A stretch of DNA of 6,032 nucleotides, from assembly GCA_007133715.1 (NCBI GenBank), contig SLMF01000434.1:1-6032 (forward strand). Direction: 5' to 3'. Below the pieces are notes generated by a model. That model saw only the letters and a program-made list of their open reading frames with translations, had not been told where the DNA came from and did not search any database. Within the stretch, counting starts at the first letter, position 1; the number at the start of each line of letters is the position of its first letter. The DNA comes from Planctomycetaceae bacterium (lineage in GTDB: Bacteria; Planctomycetota; Planctomycetia; Pirellulales; Pirellulaceae). This document shows, one piece after another, positions 1 through 5,337 of the stretch. Made by a program: the position numbers and the translations under genes.

Positions 1-282
1 GGGGAAGTCTGGTATGCTGAATCTGTCGCACCGGAGGGTCCGTGGTGTGAGGCGACGAAGGTGGTGACGCATGAGGACTACAGTTTTTACAACCCCAAGC
101 AGCATCCGTATTTTGCGGCGGAAGGTGGTCGTTTCCTGTTTTTCGAGGGCACGTACACGCGAACTTTTTCGGGCAACCCGCAAGCCACGCCGCGATACGA
201 CTACAACCAGGTGATGTATCGGCTGGACCTGGCCGACCCCCGTCTTTCGGGCGGTCAACGCGAGCCGGTCTCGGCGAACTGA
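1..282 (+). CDS. C-terminal fragment of a probable secreted protein of unknown function
   Basis: The reading frame is open from base 1 and ends at TGA 280-282, so only the last 93 residues are visible and the start lies upstream of the window. The fragment is rich in aromatic and polar residues (for example YSFYNP, HPYF, FFEGTY, YDYNQVMYRLDL), alternating as in beta-strands, with no obvious membrane segment. The ending YDYNQ-MYRLDL-DPRL resembles the C-termini of planctomycete proteins that I recall only as hypothetical, possibly beta-propeller or glycosidase-like secreted proteins; that is a recollection of family style and not a proven match. No catalytic residue can be assigned. A 177-base gap with its own promoter separates it from the exporter operon, so it is probably not co-transcribed with it. 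An ATG at 70 and a GTG at 61 lie in frame, but the frame is coding-like upstream of both, so a short internal gene is unlikely. Confidence is high that it is coding and low on function. Confidence 0.75.
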   Translation, partial: GEVWYAESVAPEGPWCEATKVVTHEDYSFYNPKQHPYFAAEGGRFLFFEGTYTRTFSGNPQATPRYDYNQVMYRLDLADPRLSGGQREPVSAN

Positions 283-319
283 GGGGCGGCGCCCGGAATT
301 GCTGGCGGGCAGACCGATC

Positions 320-335
320 TTGGCACGGAAATTGC
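320..335 (+). promoter_or_regulatory. Sigma-54 (RpoN) -24/-12 promoter of the exporter operon
   Basis: The bases read TTGGCACG, then the spacer GAAA, then TTGC. This matches the established RpoN consensus YTGGCACG-N4-TTGCW at every position except the weak final W, which is C at 336. The invariant GG (322-323) and GC (334-335) are exactly ten bases apart, as required. The predicted transcription start is near 347, giving a leader of about 113 nt before the ATG at 460. It would also exclude the in-frame TTG at 346 as a translation start. Sigma-54 promoters need an AAA+ enhancer-binding activator; no such gene is in the window, and I could not identify a convincing activator site in the upstream 100-200 bases. 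Confidence 0.75.
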
Positions 336-399
336 CCCTCATAAGTTGCCGACGCGGATTCGTTCGGAAACCTGCAAAACCGTGCCGAGCGAGCCGCAG

Positions 400-429
400 G
401 GCGGTGTGCAAGAGCTGCACGGTACCGCC
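400..429 (+). promoter_or_regulatory. Strong bulged hairpin in the 5' leader of the exporter operon
   Basis: An outer perfect 6-bp stem (GGCGGT 400-405 with ACCGCC 424-429) encloses an inner perfect 5-bp stem (GTGCA 406-410 with TGCAC 416-420) and a 5-nt loop, AGAGC. The only irregularity is a three-base bulge, GGT 421-423. The 11 base pairs lie between the predicted transcription start (~347) and the ribosome binding site (446-454). There is no U-run, so a simple intrinsic terminator is unlikely. It may be a leader structure affecting translation or mRNA stability, or the GTGCA-N5-TGCAC dyad may be a DNA operator. The structure is seen directly; its role is inferred. Confidence 0.45.
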
Positions 430-445
430 GACTTCAGCTCGAACT

Positions 446-454
446 GGGGGAGAG
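446..454 (+). promoter_or_regulatory. Ribosome binding site that decides the adaptor start
   Basis: The purine run GGGGGAGAG ends five bases before the ATG at 460 and contains GGAG. None of the other in-frame starts (TTG 346, ATG 508, ATG 574) has an equally good site, so this favours 460. Confidence 0.6.
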
Positions 455-459
455 ATCCC

Positions 460-1950
460 ATGCCGGAATCCATCTTTCCTCGCCCAAACGCTCGGGAGTA
501 TGCTCCGATGGGCCAGCGGGAACCCGCAACGGCCACTGTGAACATCGACGAAGCGAGACAAGCGAGCAGCCTGATGAGTGAGAATCATGAGCAGTCGCGG
601 ACCGGGGTCCGTGGCCCGGACGGCGTTCGAGAGCGTACGGGCGAGCGAACGTCGAACCGTCCGTCGGGCGAGCGTCGACGTTCACCGGCGCGTTCCATCC
701 CCCCCGCCCTGGTACCTCGTCAACGCCCGCGGAAGAGACGTCGCCGGCTTGCGGTCTTGATCGTGGCGATTCTGGCCATCGGGGTGGGATGGTGGGTCTT
801 TGCGCGCAATCGTCCGCCGCTGGAAGGGCCGATCACCACCGCCTCGGTCGAACGTCGCGATTTCGCGTCGTCCGTCTTGGCGACCGGTGCCGTACGGCCT
901 CAGGTGGGTGCCGAGGTTCGCGTCGGAGCCCGCATTTCGGGGCGAGTCGCGAAGCTGCGAGCCAATATCGGGGATCCGGTGCAACAGGGCCAAGTGATTG
1001 CCGAACTCGAGCAAGCGGACTTGGCAGCCCTGGTTGCCCAGCGAGAGGCCGAACTGGAGCTGGCCCAGGCCAAGCTGTCGGCGGCCGAGAATCTGTGGCC
1101 CAAAGAAATCGAACAGGCCCAGTTGGACTTGGCCCGCTGGCAAGCCAGTCGGGTGTATGCCGAGCAGGAGTTTGCTCGCGAGCAAACATTGCAGGTCTCG
1201 CAAGCCAGTTCGCAGCAGGCTTACGAGCAAGCGGAGGAGCGTCTGGCGATTGCGCGGGCCCAAGTGGCTTCGGCCGAGAAGGCGCACGAGTTGGCTGCGG
1301 CCCGTTATCAGGAGGAGGTGCGGCAGGCCGCGGCCGAGGTGCGGCGGGCCGAGTCGGCTTTGGCCAACACGCAAGTCCAGTTGTCTTATGCCACGATCAA
1401 GGCACCCATCGACGGTGTGATCGCTTCGGTCTCCACACAGGCGGGTGAAACGGTAGCGGCCGGATTGAACGCACCCACCTTCGTCACCATCATCGACCTG
1501 GACCGGTTGCAGGTCCATGCGTTTGTCGACGAGGTGGACATCGGCCGGATCCAGTTGGGTCAGAAAGTCCGTTTCACGGTCGACACGTTCCCGGACCGCG
1601 AGTTCGAAGGGCGGGTGACAACCATTCATCCCAAAGCGGTGATCCAGGACAACGTGGTCAATTACGACGTGGTGATTCAGTTGGCGGAAACGCACGCCGG
1701 CGAATTGCGTCCCGAGATGACCGCCAGTGTGAACATCTTGCTGGACGCCCGCACGGATGTCCTGGCGATACCGGCCCGCGCGGTGCGGCGGGAACGCGGC
1801 CGGAATGTGGTCTGGGTCGACGAGGACGGGGAAGCGGTCCAACGCGAAATTGTTACCGGCTGGTCCGATGGCCCCTGGATCGAAGTCCTCCGCGGTTTGG
1901 ATGAAGGTCAGACGGTCTGGTTGGAACCCCCACCGGGAAGCGAGTTTTGA
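460..1950 (+). CDS. MacA-like periplasmic adaptor (HlyD/membrane fusion family) of a tripartite ABC exporter
   Basis: This 496-residue protein is the inner-membrane-anchored adaptor that bridges the ABC permeases to an outer-membrane channel. In order: a basic, disordered cytoplasmic tail (1-96, ending RKRRRR); one membrane anchor (about 97-114); first half of the lipoyl domain (about 161-187, GRVAKL...GDPVQQGQ); an alpha-helical hairpin (about 188-305); second lipoyl half (about 308-335, YATIKAPIDGVI); a beta-barrel domain (about 347-430, with NVVNYDVV at 398-405); and a membrane-proximal domain from AIPARAV (436-442). At the hairpin tip R240, L244 and S251 keep the R-x3-L-x6-S spacing of AcrA and MacA, where it contacts TolC. 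ATG 460 is chosen for its Shine-Dalgarno site; ATG 574 (458 residues) is the main alternative. The roughly 96-residue tail is much longer than in ordinary MacA. It is the first gene of the operon, 18 bases before the ATPase gene. The family is certain; the substrate is unknown, so no macrolide role is claimed. Confidence 0.93.
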   Translation: MPESIFPRPNAREYAPMGQREPATATVNIDEARQASSLMSENHEQSRTGVRGPDGVRERTGERTSNRPSGERRRSPARSIPPALVPRQRPRKRRRRLAVLIVAILAIGVGWWVFARNRPPLEGPITTASVERRDFASSVLATGAVRPQVGAEVRVGARISGRVAKLRANIGDPVQQGQVIAELEQADLAALVAQREAELELAQAKLSAAENLWPKEIEQAQLDLARWQASRVYAEQEFAREQTLQVSQASSQQAYEQAEERLAIARAQVASAEKAHELAAARYQEEVRQAAAEVRRAESALANTQVQLSYATIKAPIDGVIASVSTQAGETVAAGLNAPTFVTIIDLDRLQVHAFVDEVDIGRIQLGQKVRFTVDTFPDREFEGRVTTIHPKAVIQDNVVNYDVVIQLAETHAGELRPEMTASVNILLDARTDVLAIPARAVRRERGRNVVWVDEDGEAVQREIVTGWSDGPWIEVLRGLDEGQTVWLEPPPGSEF

Positions 1951-1968
1951 AAAGAAACGAGGTGCTGC

Positions 1969-2706
1969 ATGATCGAATTGGAGGGGATTGAAAAAACGTA
2001 TACCCGTGGCGAGGTCGTCACGCGGGTGCTGCAAGGGCTCTCGTTCGAAGTCGAAGCTGGCGAGTATGTGGCCATCATGGGGGCTTCGGGGACAGGCAAA
2101 TCCACCTTGATGAACATCCTGGGATGCCTGGACAAACCGACGGCCGGCCATTACCGCTTGGACGGCACGGACATGGTCCAGCTCGAGGACGAGGCGCTCT
2201 CCGAACTGCGGAATCACAAGATCGGTTTTGTGTTCCAGCAGTTTCATCTGTTGCAACGGACCACGGCTCGCAAGAACGTGCTGCTGCCCTTGATCTATGC
2301 CGAGGACTATCCGGAGAATGCGGAAGAGATGGCCGAAGCCGCTTTGGAGATGGTCGGTTTGCACGATCGGATCGACTATCGGCCCAACCAGCTGTCGGGC
2401 GGCCAGCAGCAGCGGGTGGCGATCGCGCGGGCTCTGATCACCAATCCGGCGGTTCTGCTGGCAGACGAGCCCACGGGGAATCTGGATCGCCGGAGCGGTG
2501 CGGAGGTGATGGCCATTTTCCAGCAACTGCATGCCGACGGGCGGACGGTGATCCTGGTGACGCATGATCTTGAGTTGGCCGAGCATGCCGAGCGGGTCAT
2601 CGTCTTAGAGGACGGGCAGATCGCGGAAGACCGTCCGGTCGCGAAACCGCGGGACGCGGAACACGAACTGGCTACCCTGACCTCGGTCCAGGAGGTTGAC
2701 GAATGA
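1969..2706 (+). CDS. ABC transporter ATP-binding protein, MacB/LolD (type VII) family
   Basis: This 245-residue cytoplasmic ATPase should dimerise and drive the two permeases by ATP binding and hydrolysis. All catalytic elements are intact: Walker A GASGTGKST (38-46), Q-loop FVFQQF (87-92), signature LSGGQQQR (142-149), Walker B leading into ADEP with the catalytic glutamate E167, D-loop NLD (171-173) and switch histidine H199 in VTHD. The sequence style (IMGASGTGKSTLMNILGCLD, then the LL-RTTA region and ADEPTGNLD) is that of the MacB/LolD/FtsE group. E. coli MacB carries its permease domain on the same chain, but this protein stops after the ATPase domain plus a short tail of about 25 residues. 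ATG 1969 follows GAGGTG (1959-1964) and lies 18 bases after the adaptor stop. Its end overlaps the next gene by ATGA (2703-2706). LolD-type lipoprotein release is less likely because an adaptor gene is in the operon. Confidence 0.95.
   Translation: MIELEGIEKTYTRGEVVTRVLQGLSFEVEAGEYVAIMGASGTGKSTLMNILGCLDKPTAGHYRLDGTDMVQLEDEALSELRNHKIGFVFQQFHLLQRTTARKNVLLPLIYAEDYPENAEEMAEAALEMVGLHDRIDYRPNQLSGGQQQRVAIARALITNPAVLLADEPTGNLDRRSGAEVMAIFQQLHADGRTVILVTHDLELAEHAERVIVLEDGQIAEDRPVAKPRDAEHELATLTSVQEVDE
2690..2696 (+). promoter_or_regulatory. Strong ribosome binding site for the first permease
   Basis: AGGAGGT lies inside the end of the ATPase gene, six bases before the ATG at 2703. It is the best Shine-Dalgarno sequence in the window and lets the first permease initiate independently despite the ATGA overlap. 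Confidence 0.7.
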
Positions 2707-3914
2707 GACTCTTTCATGTGGCAGGCGAGGGCTGGGAAGCCCTGTGGGCAAACAAACTGCGGACGTGTTTCATGATGGCGGGCACCCTGGTCGGGATCGC
2801 AGCCTTGACCGTGATCATGACCATCGGCAAGGGCACGGAGCGTCAAGTGATGCGGCGGGTCGAGAACTTTGGTCCGCGGGCCATGATGTTGGTCGCCGGC
2901 GGCGGCCGGGCCACCGGGCCTCCGGATGCCCAAATCACCACCTTGACCCTGGCGGACATGGAGGCCATTCGCGAGCAGATCCCCGGTCTGGAGATCGTCA
3001 CGCCACAGGCTTGGGCCACGCGGGCTCAATTGACCCGCGGTTCCGCCCAGACGCGGGCCACGCTGTGGGGAGTCGAACCGGAATGGCACGCCGCCTGGGA
3101 CTGGTATGTGGCAGACGGCGAAGGGATCACGGACGAGGACGTGGCCACCATGGCTCGGGTCTGCGTGATCGGCAGTTCCGTCAAACGCGAGCTGTTCGGC
3201 GACGAGGACCCGATCGGCGAGCGGCTGTATGTGAACAAGGTCAGTCTGACGGTGACGGGAGTGCTGGAACCGCGGGGTTCGGCTGGCACCGGGGGGGGCG
3301 ACTTCGATAACCGTATCCTCCTGCCGATCACCACCGCCATGCGTCGCGTGCTGAACGTCGATCACATTGGCGCGGTCCGCATGATCACCACGGACGCGCG
3401 GCGGATGCCGGAGCAGGCGGAGGCCATTACGGGACTGATGCGGCGACGGCATGGGATCAGGCCGCCCGCCGAAGATGACTTTCGCATCAATTCGCCGCTG
3501 GCCGTGGCCGAAGTCGTCCGCGGCACCTCGCGGACCCTCTCGATCCTGCTGATGGTCCTGGCCGCACTCAGTCTGTTTGTGGGCGGGGTGGTGCTGATGA
3601 ATATCTTGCTGATCTCCGTCGCCGAACGGACTCCCGAAATCGGCTTGCGCCGCGCCTTGGGCGCCAAACGTGGCGATATCTTCACCCAGTTCCTGACCGA
3701 ATCGCTCAGCGTCACGTTCCTCGGAATGGTGCTGGGCAGCGGCCTGGGAGCCGGTGTCGCGCTGGCGATCCGGCAACTGACCTCCCTGCCCGTGATCCTC
3801 TCCTGGGAGCCCTTTGCCGTGGGGATCGCGTTCGCGTTGCTGGTCGGCCTGTTCTTCGGTGTCCAACCGGCTCGGCGAGCTGCCCGATTGCATCCGGTCG
3901 AAGCGTTGCGATGA
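2703..3914 (+). CDS. ABC transporter permease, FtsX/MacB type (first of two paralogues)
   Basis: This 403-residue inner-membrane protein has the four-helix MacB topology: TM1 about 21-42, a large extracytoplasmic domain (about 43-276, corresponding to the MacB periplasmic core), TM2 about 278-306, TM3 about 334-357 and TM4 about 370-388. After TM2 comes ERTPEIGLRRALGAKR (308-323), the conserved cytoplasmic coupling segment of FtsX-type permeases that contacts the ATPase. The C-terminus PARRAARLHPVEALR (389-403) is the usual family ending. It should pair with the next gene's product and the separate ATPase to form a mechanotransmitting exporter beneath the adaptor. The start overlaps the ATPase stop (ATGA) and has AGGAGGT six bases upstream. 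The end overlaps the next start at 3911-3914. A run of eight G at 3291-3298, in the extracytoplasmic domain, is the only oddity; the frame is intact across it. Confidence 0.93.
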   Translation: MRLFHVAGEGWEALWANKLRTCFMMAGTLVGIAALTVIMTIGKGTERQVMRRVENFGPRAMMLVAGGGRATGPPDAQITTLTLADMEAIREQIPGLEIVTPQAWATRAQLTRGSAQTRATLWGVEPEWHAAWDWYVADGEGITDEDVATMARVCVIGSSVKRELFGDEDPIGERLYVNKVSLTVTGVLEPRGSAGTGGGDFDNRILLPITTAMRRVLNVDHIGAVRMITTDARRMPEQAEAITGLMRRRHGIRPPAEDDFRINSPLAVAEVVRGTSRTLSILLMVLAALSLFVGGVVLMNILLISVAERTPEIGLRRALGAKRGDIFTQFLTESLSVTFLGMVLGSGLGAGVALAIRQLTSLPVILSWEPFAVGIAFALLVGLFFGVQPARRAARLHPVEALR

Positions 3915-5128
3915 ACTATTCCCAAAGTCTGACCCTGTCCTGGGAAATCCTGGCCGCCCACAAACTGCGGACCCTGTTGAGTGTCTTGGGGGTTGTGGTC
4001 GGCGTGGCCACCGTGATCCTGATGGTCGCGGCCGGGCGCGGAGCGGAAGAGCAGATCCTGGACCGCATCCGCCAGATGGGCACGAACCTGCTGACGGTCA
4101 GTGCCGGCCAGACCCGGATCATCGCCGGGCGTCAGCGGCAGATGGACACGGTCACGACGCTGGTGGTCGAGGATGCCGCGGCGATTGCCGAGTCGTGTCC
4201 GTCGGTGGCCCGGGTCGCCCCGGCCATCGACCGCAACTTGGCCCTCCGCTGGGAAGGCGAGCACGCAAACACAACCGTGCTGGGCTTGGCCCCGGAAGGC
4301 TTTGCCATCCGCCAGATCTCGCTGGCCGCGGGCCGGGCCTTCGACGCGGAAGAAGCGCGAGGACGGCGGCGAGTTGCCGTGTTGGGACCCACCGCCGCCG
4401 AAAATCTGTTCCGCGACGCCGAGCCTCTCGGCCAATCCTTCCGCATCGGCCGCGTGCCCTTCCAAGTGATCGGGCTCACAACCGCCAAAGGCGTCGACCC
4501 CCATGGCGTGGATCAAGACGACCTGGTGATCATCCCCCTGGAAACCGCGATGCGGCGGGTAATGAATGTCAACCATGTGCAAACCCTCTTTATCCAAGCC
4601 CGCGCGGCGGAAATGCTGGACCAAGCGGAAACGGAGGTTCGCGAGCTGCTCCGCCAGCGGCACCGCCTGGGCGACCAGCCCGACGATTTCACGATCCAGA
4701 ACCAGGCGACGCTGCTGGACACCGAACGCGAAACGGCCCGTGCAATGACCCTGCTGATCGGCAGTGTCTCGGGGATCTCCCTGCTGGTCGGCGGCGTCGG
4801 CATCCTGGCCGTGATGTTGATTTCCGTGCGGGAGCGGACGCCGGAGATCGGTTTGCGGCGCGCCCTGGGCGCCCGGCGGCGGGATATCCGCAACCAGTTC
4901 CTGATCGAATCCGCCCTGCTCTCGGGCGGCGGCGGTGCGATCGGCGTGGCACTCGGGCTGGGCACCGCCCGGACCGTCGCGGCCTGGGACTACTGGCCCG
5001 CCCTGGTCTCCTGGCCCGCCGCCGCCGGGGCCTTTCTCTTCTCGGTCCTGTTGGGCCTGCTGTTCGGTATCTATCCCGCCACGCGTGCTGCGGCCCTGGA
5101 ACCCATCGAAGCCCTCCGCGCCGAGTGA
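3911..5128 (+). CDS. ABC transporter permease, FtsX/MacB type (second paralogue)
   Basis: This 405-residue protein is built like its upstream neighbour: TM1 about 21-41, extracytoplasmic domain about 42-277, TM2 about 279-306, TM3 about 334-357 and TM4 about 370-388. The coupling segment ERTPEIGLRRALGARR occupies the same residues (308-323), and the end (PATRAAALEPIEALRAE) has the same pattern. Other shared landmarks are HKLRT/NKLRT at 17-21 and TAMRRV-NV-H near 212-222, so the pair arose by duplication. The two extracytoplasmic domains have diverged strongly, which suggests distinct faces of a heterodimer. ATG 3911 overlaps the previous stop by ATGA and has no recognisable Shine-Dalgarno sequence, so translation probably depends on coupling to the upstream gene, keeping the two subunits in balance. 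It is the last gene of the operon. Confidence 0.93.
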   Translation: MNYSQSLTLSWEILAAHKLRTLLSVLGVVVGVATVILMVAAGRGAEEQILDRIRQMGTNLLTVSAGQTRIIAGRQRQMDTVTTLVVEDAAAIAESCPSVARVAPAIDRNLALRWEGEHANTTVLGLAPEGFAIRQISLAAGRAFDAEEARGRRRVAVLGPTAAENLFRDAEPLGQSFRIGRVPFQVIGLTTAKGVDPHGVDQDDLVIIPLETAMRRVMNVNHVQTLFIQARAAEMLDQAETEVRELLRQRHRLGDQPDDFTIQNQATLLDTERETARAMTLLIGSVSGISLLVGGVGILAVMLISVRERTPEIGLRRALGARRRDIRNQFLIESALLSGGGGAIGVALGLGTARTVAAWDYWPALVSWPAAAGAFLFSVLLGLLFGIYPATRAAALEPIEALRAE

Positions 5129-5155
5129 GCCGCAACGGCGGCCGCGCCGCTCGGC
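5120..5155 (+). terminator. Nested GC-rich hairpin at the end of the exporter operon, possible terminator or 3' stabiliser
   Basis: A perfect 5-bp stem GCCGC (5129-5133) with GCGGC (5138-5142) and the tetraloop AACG begins immediately after the stop codon. It sits inside an outer 6-bp pair, GCCGAG (5120-5125) with CTCGGC (5150-5155). No T-run follows, so this is not a standard intrinsic terminator. It may be a U-less terminator, a barrier to 3' exonucleases, or chance in GC-rich DNA. Confidence 0.3.
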
Positions 5156-5165
5156 ACGCTGCGAC

Positions 5166-5194
5166 TTGACACGCAGATTCGCAGCGGTCAAGAT
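5166..5194 (+). promoter_or_regulatory. Candidate housekeeping-sigma promoter for the HzsA-related gene
   Basis: A perfect -35 hexamer TTGACA (5166-5171) is followed after exactly 17 bases by CAAGAT (5189-5194), which keeps A2, A5 and T6 of TATAAT but misses the other three positions. The predicted start near 5201 would leave a leader of about 137 nt. The -35 match and spacing are good; the -10 is weak, so this is tentative. Confidence 0.4.
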
Positions 5195-5214
5195 GCGCTG
5201 GGAGGACAACCGGC

Positions 5215-5243
5215 GCTGCCCGGCCCCGCATGCACCGGGCGGC
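5215..5243 (+). other. GC-rich hairpin between the operon and the HzsA-related gene
   Basis: GCTGCCCGG (5215-5223) pairs with CCGGGCGGC (5235-5243) over nine positions, with one G-T wobble and an 11-nt loop. It has no following T-run. If the promoter at 5166-5194 is real, it lies near the 5' end of that transcript and could be a leader structure; otherwise it may help end read-through from the operon. I see no known riboswitch fold here. Confidence 0.3.
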
Positions 5244-5337
5244 CAGCTTGCTCCCGCATCCGCCGCCCGCCCCCGATGCCCGGAACGCGGGTACTTCTGC
5301 CGGTCCCCCCTACCCCGTAAACCCTCGGAGACGTACG

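Noticed and set aside
193..221. Inverted repeat CGATAC (193-198) / GTATCG (216-221) as an activator site for the sigma-54 promoter
   Set aside because: The position is plausible, but both arms lie in codons of the upstream gene (RYDYNQVMYRL region) and a 6-bp dyad with a 17-base gap is weak. I would not call it without comparison to relatives.
280..341. 8-bp inverted repeat TGAGGGGC (280-287) / GCCCCTCA (334-341)
   Set aside because: The loop is 46 bases and no T-run follows, so it is not a credible terminator. One arm overlaps the sigma-54 -12 element, which explains that sequence better.
346..459. Upstream extension of the adaptor to TTG 346
   Set aside because: TTG 346 coincides with the predicted sigma-54 transcription start (~347), has no ribosome binding site, and the extension would be translated through the leader hairpin. 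ATG 460 has a clear purine-rich site.
460..5128. Assignment as a macrolide-resistance MacAB pump or as LolCDE lipoprotein release
   Set aside because: The adaptor and RLS tip argue against LolCDE, and the substrate of MacAB-like systems cannot be inferred from family membership. No resistance claim is supported.
5152..5166. Second sigma-54 promoter at CGGCACG before the HzsA-related gene
   Set aside because: GGCACG is present, but the required GC ten bases after GG is absent (CT at 5165-5166).
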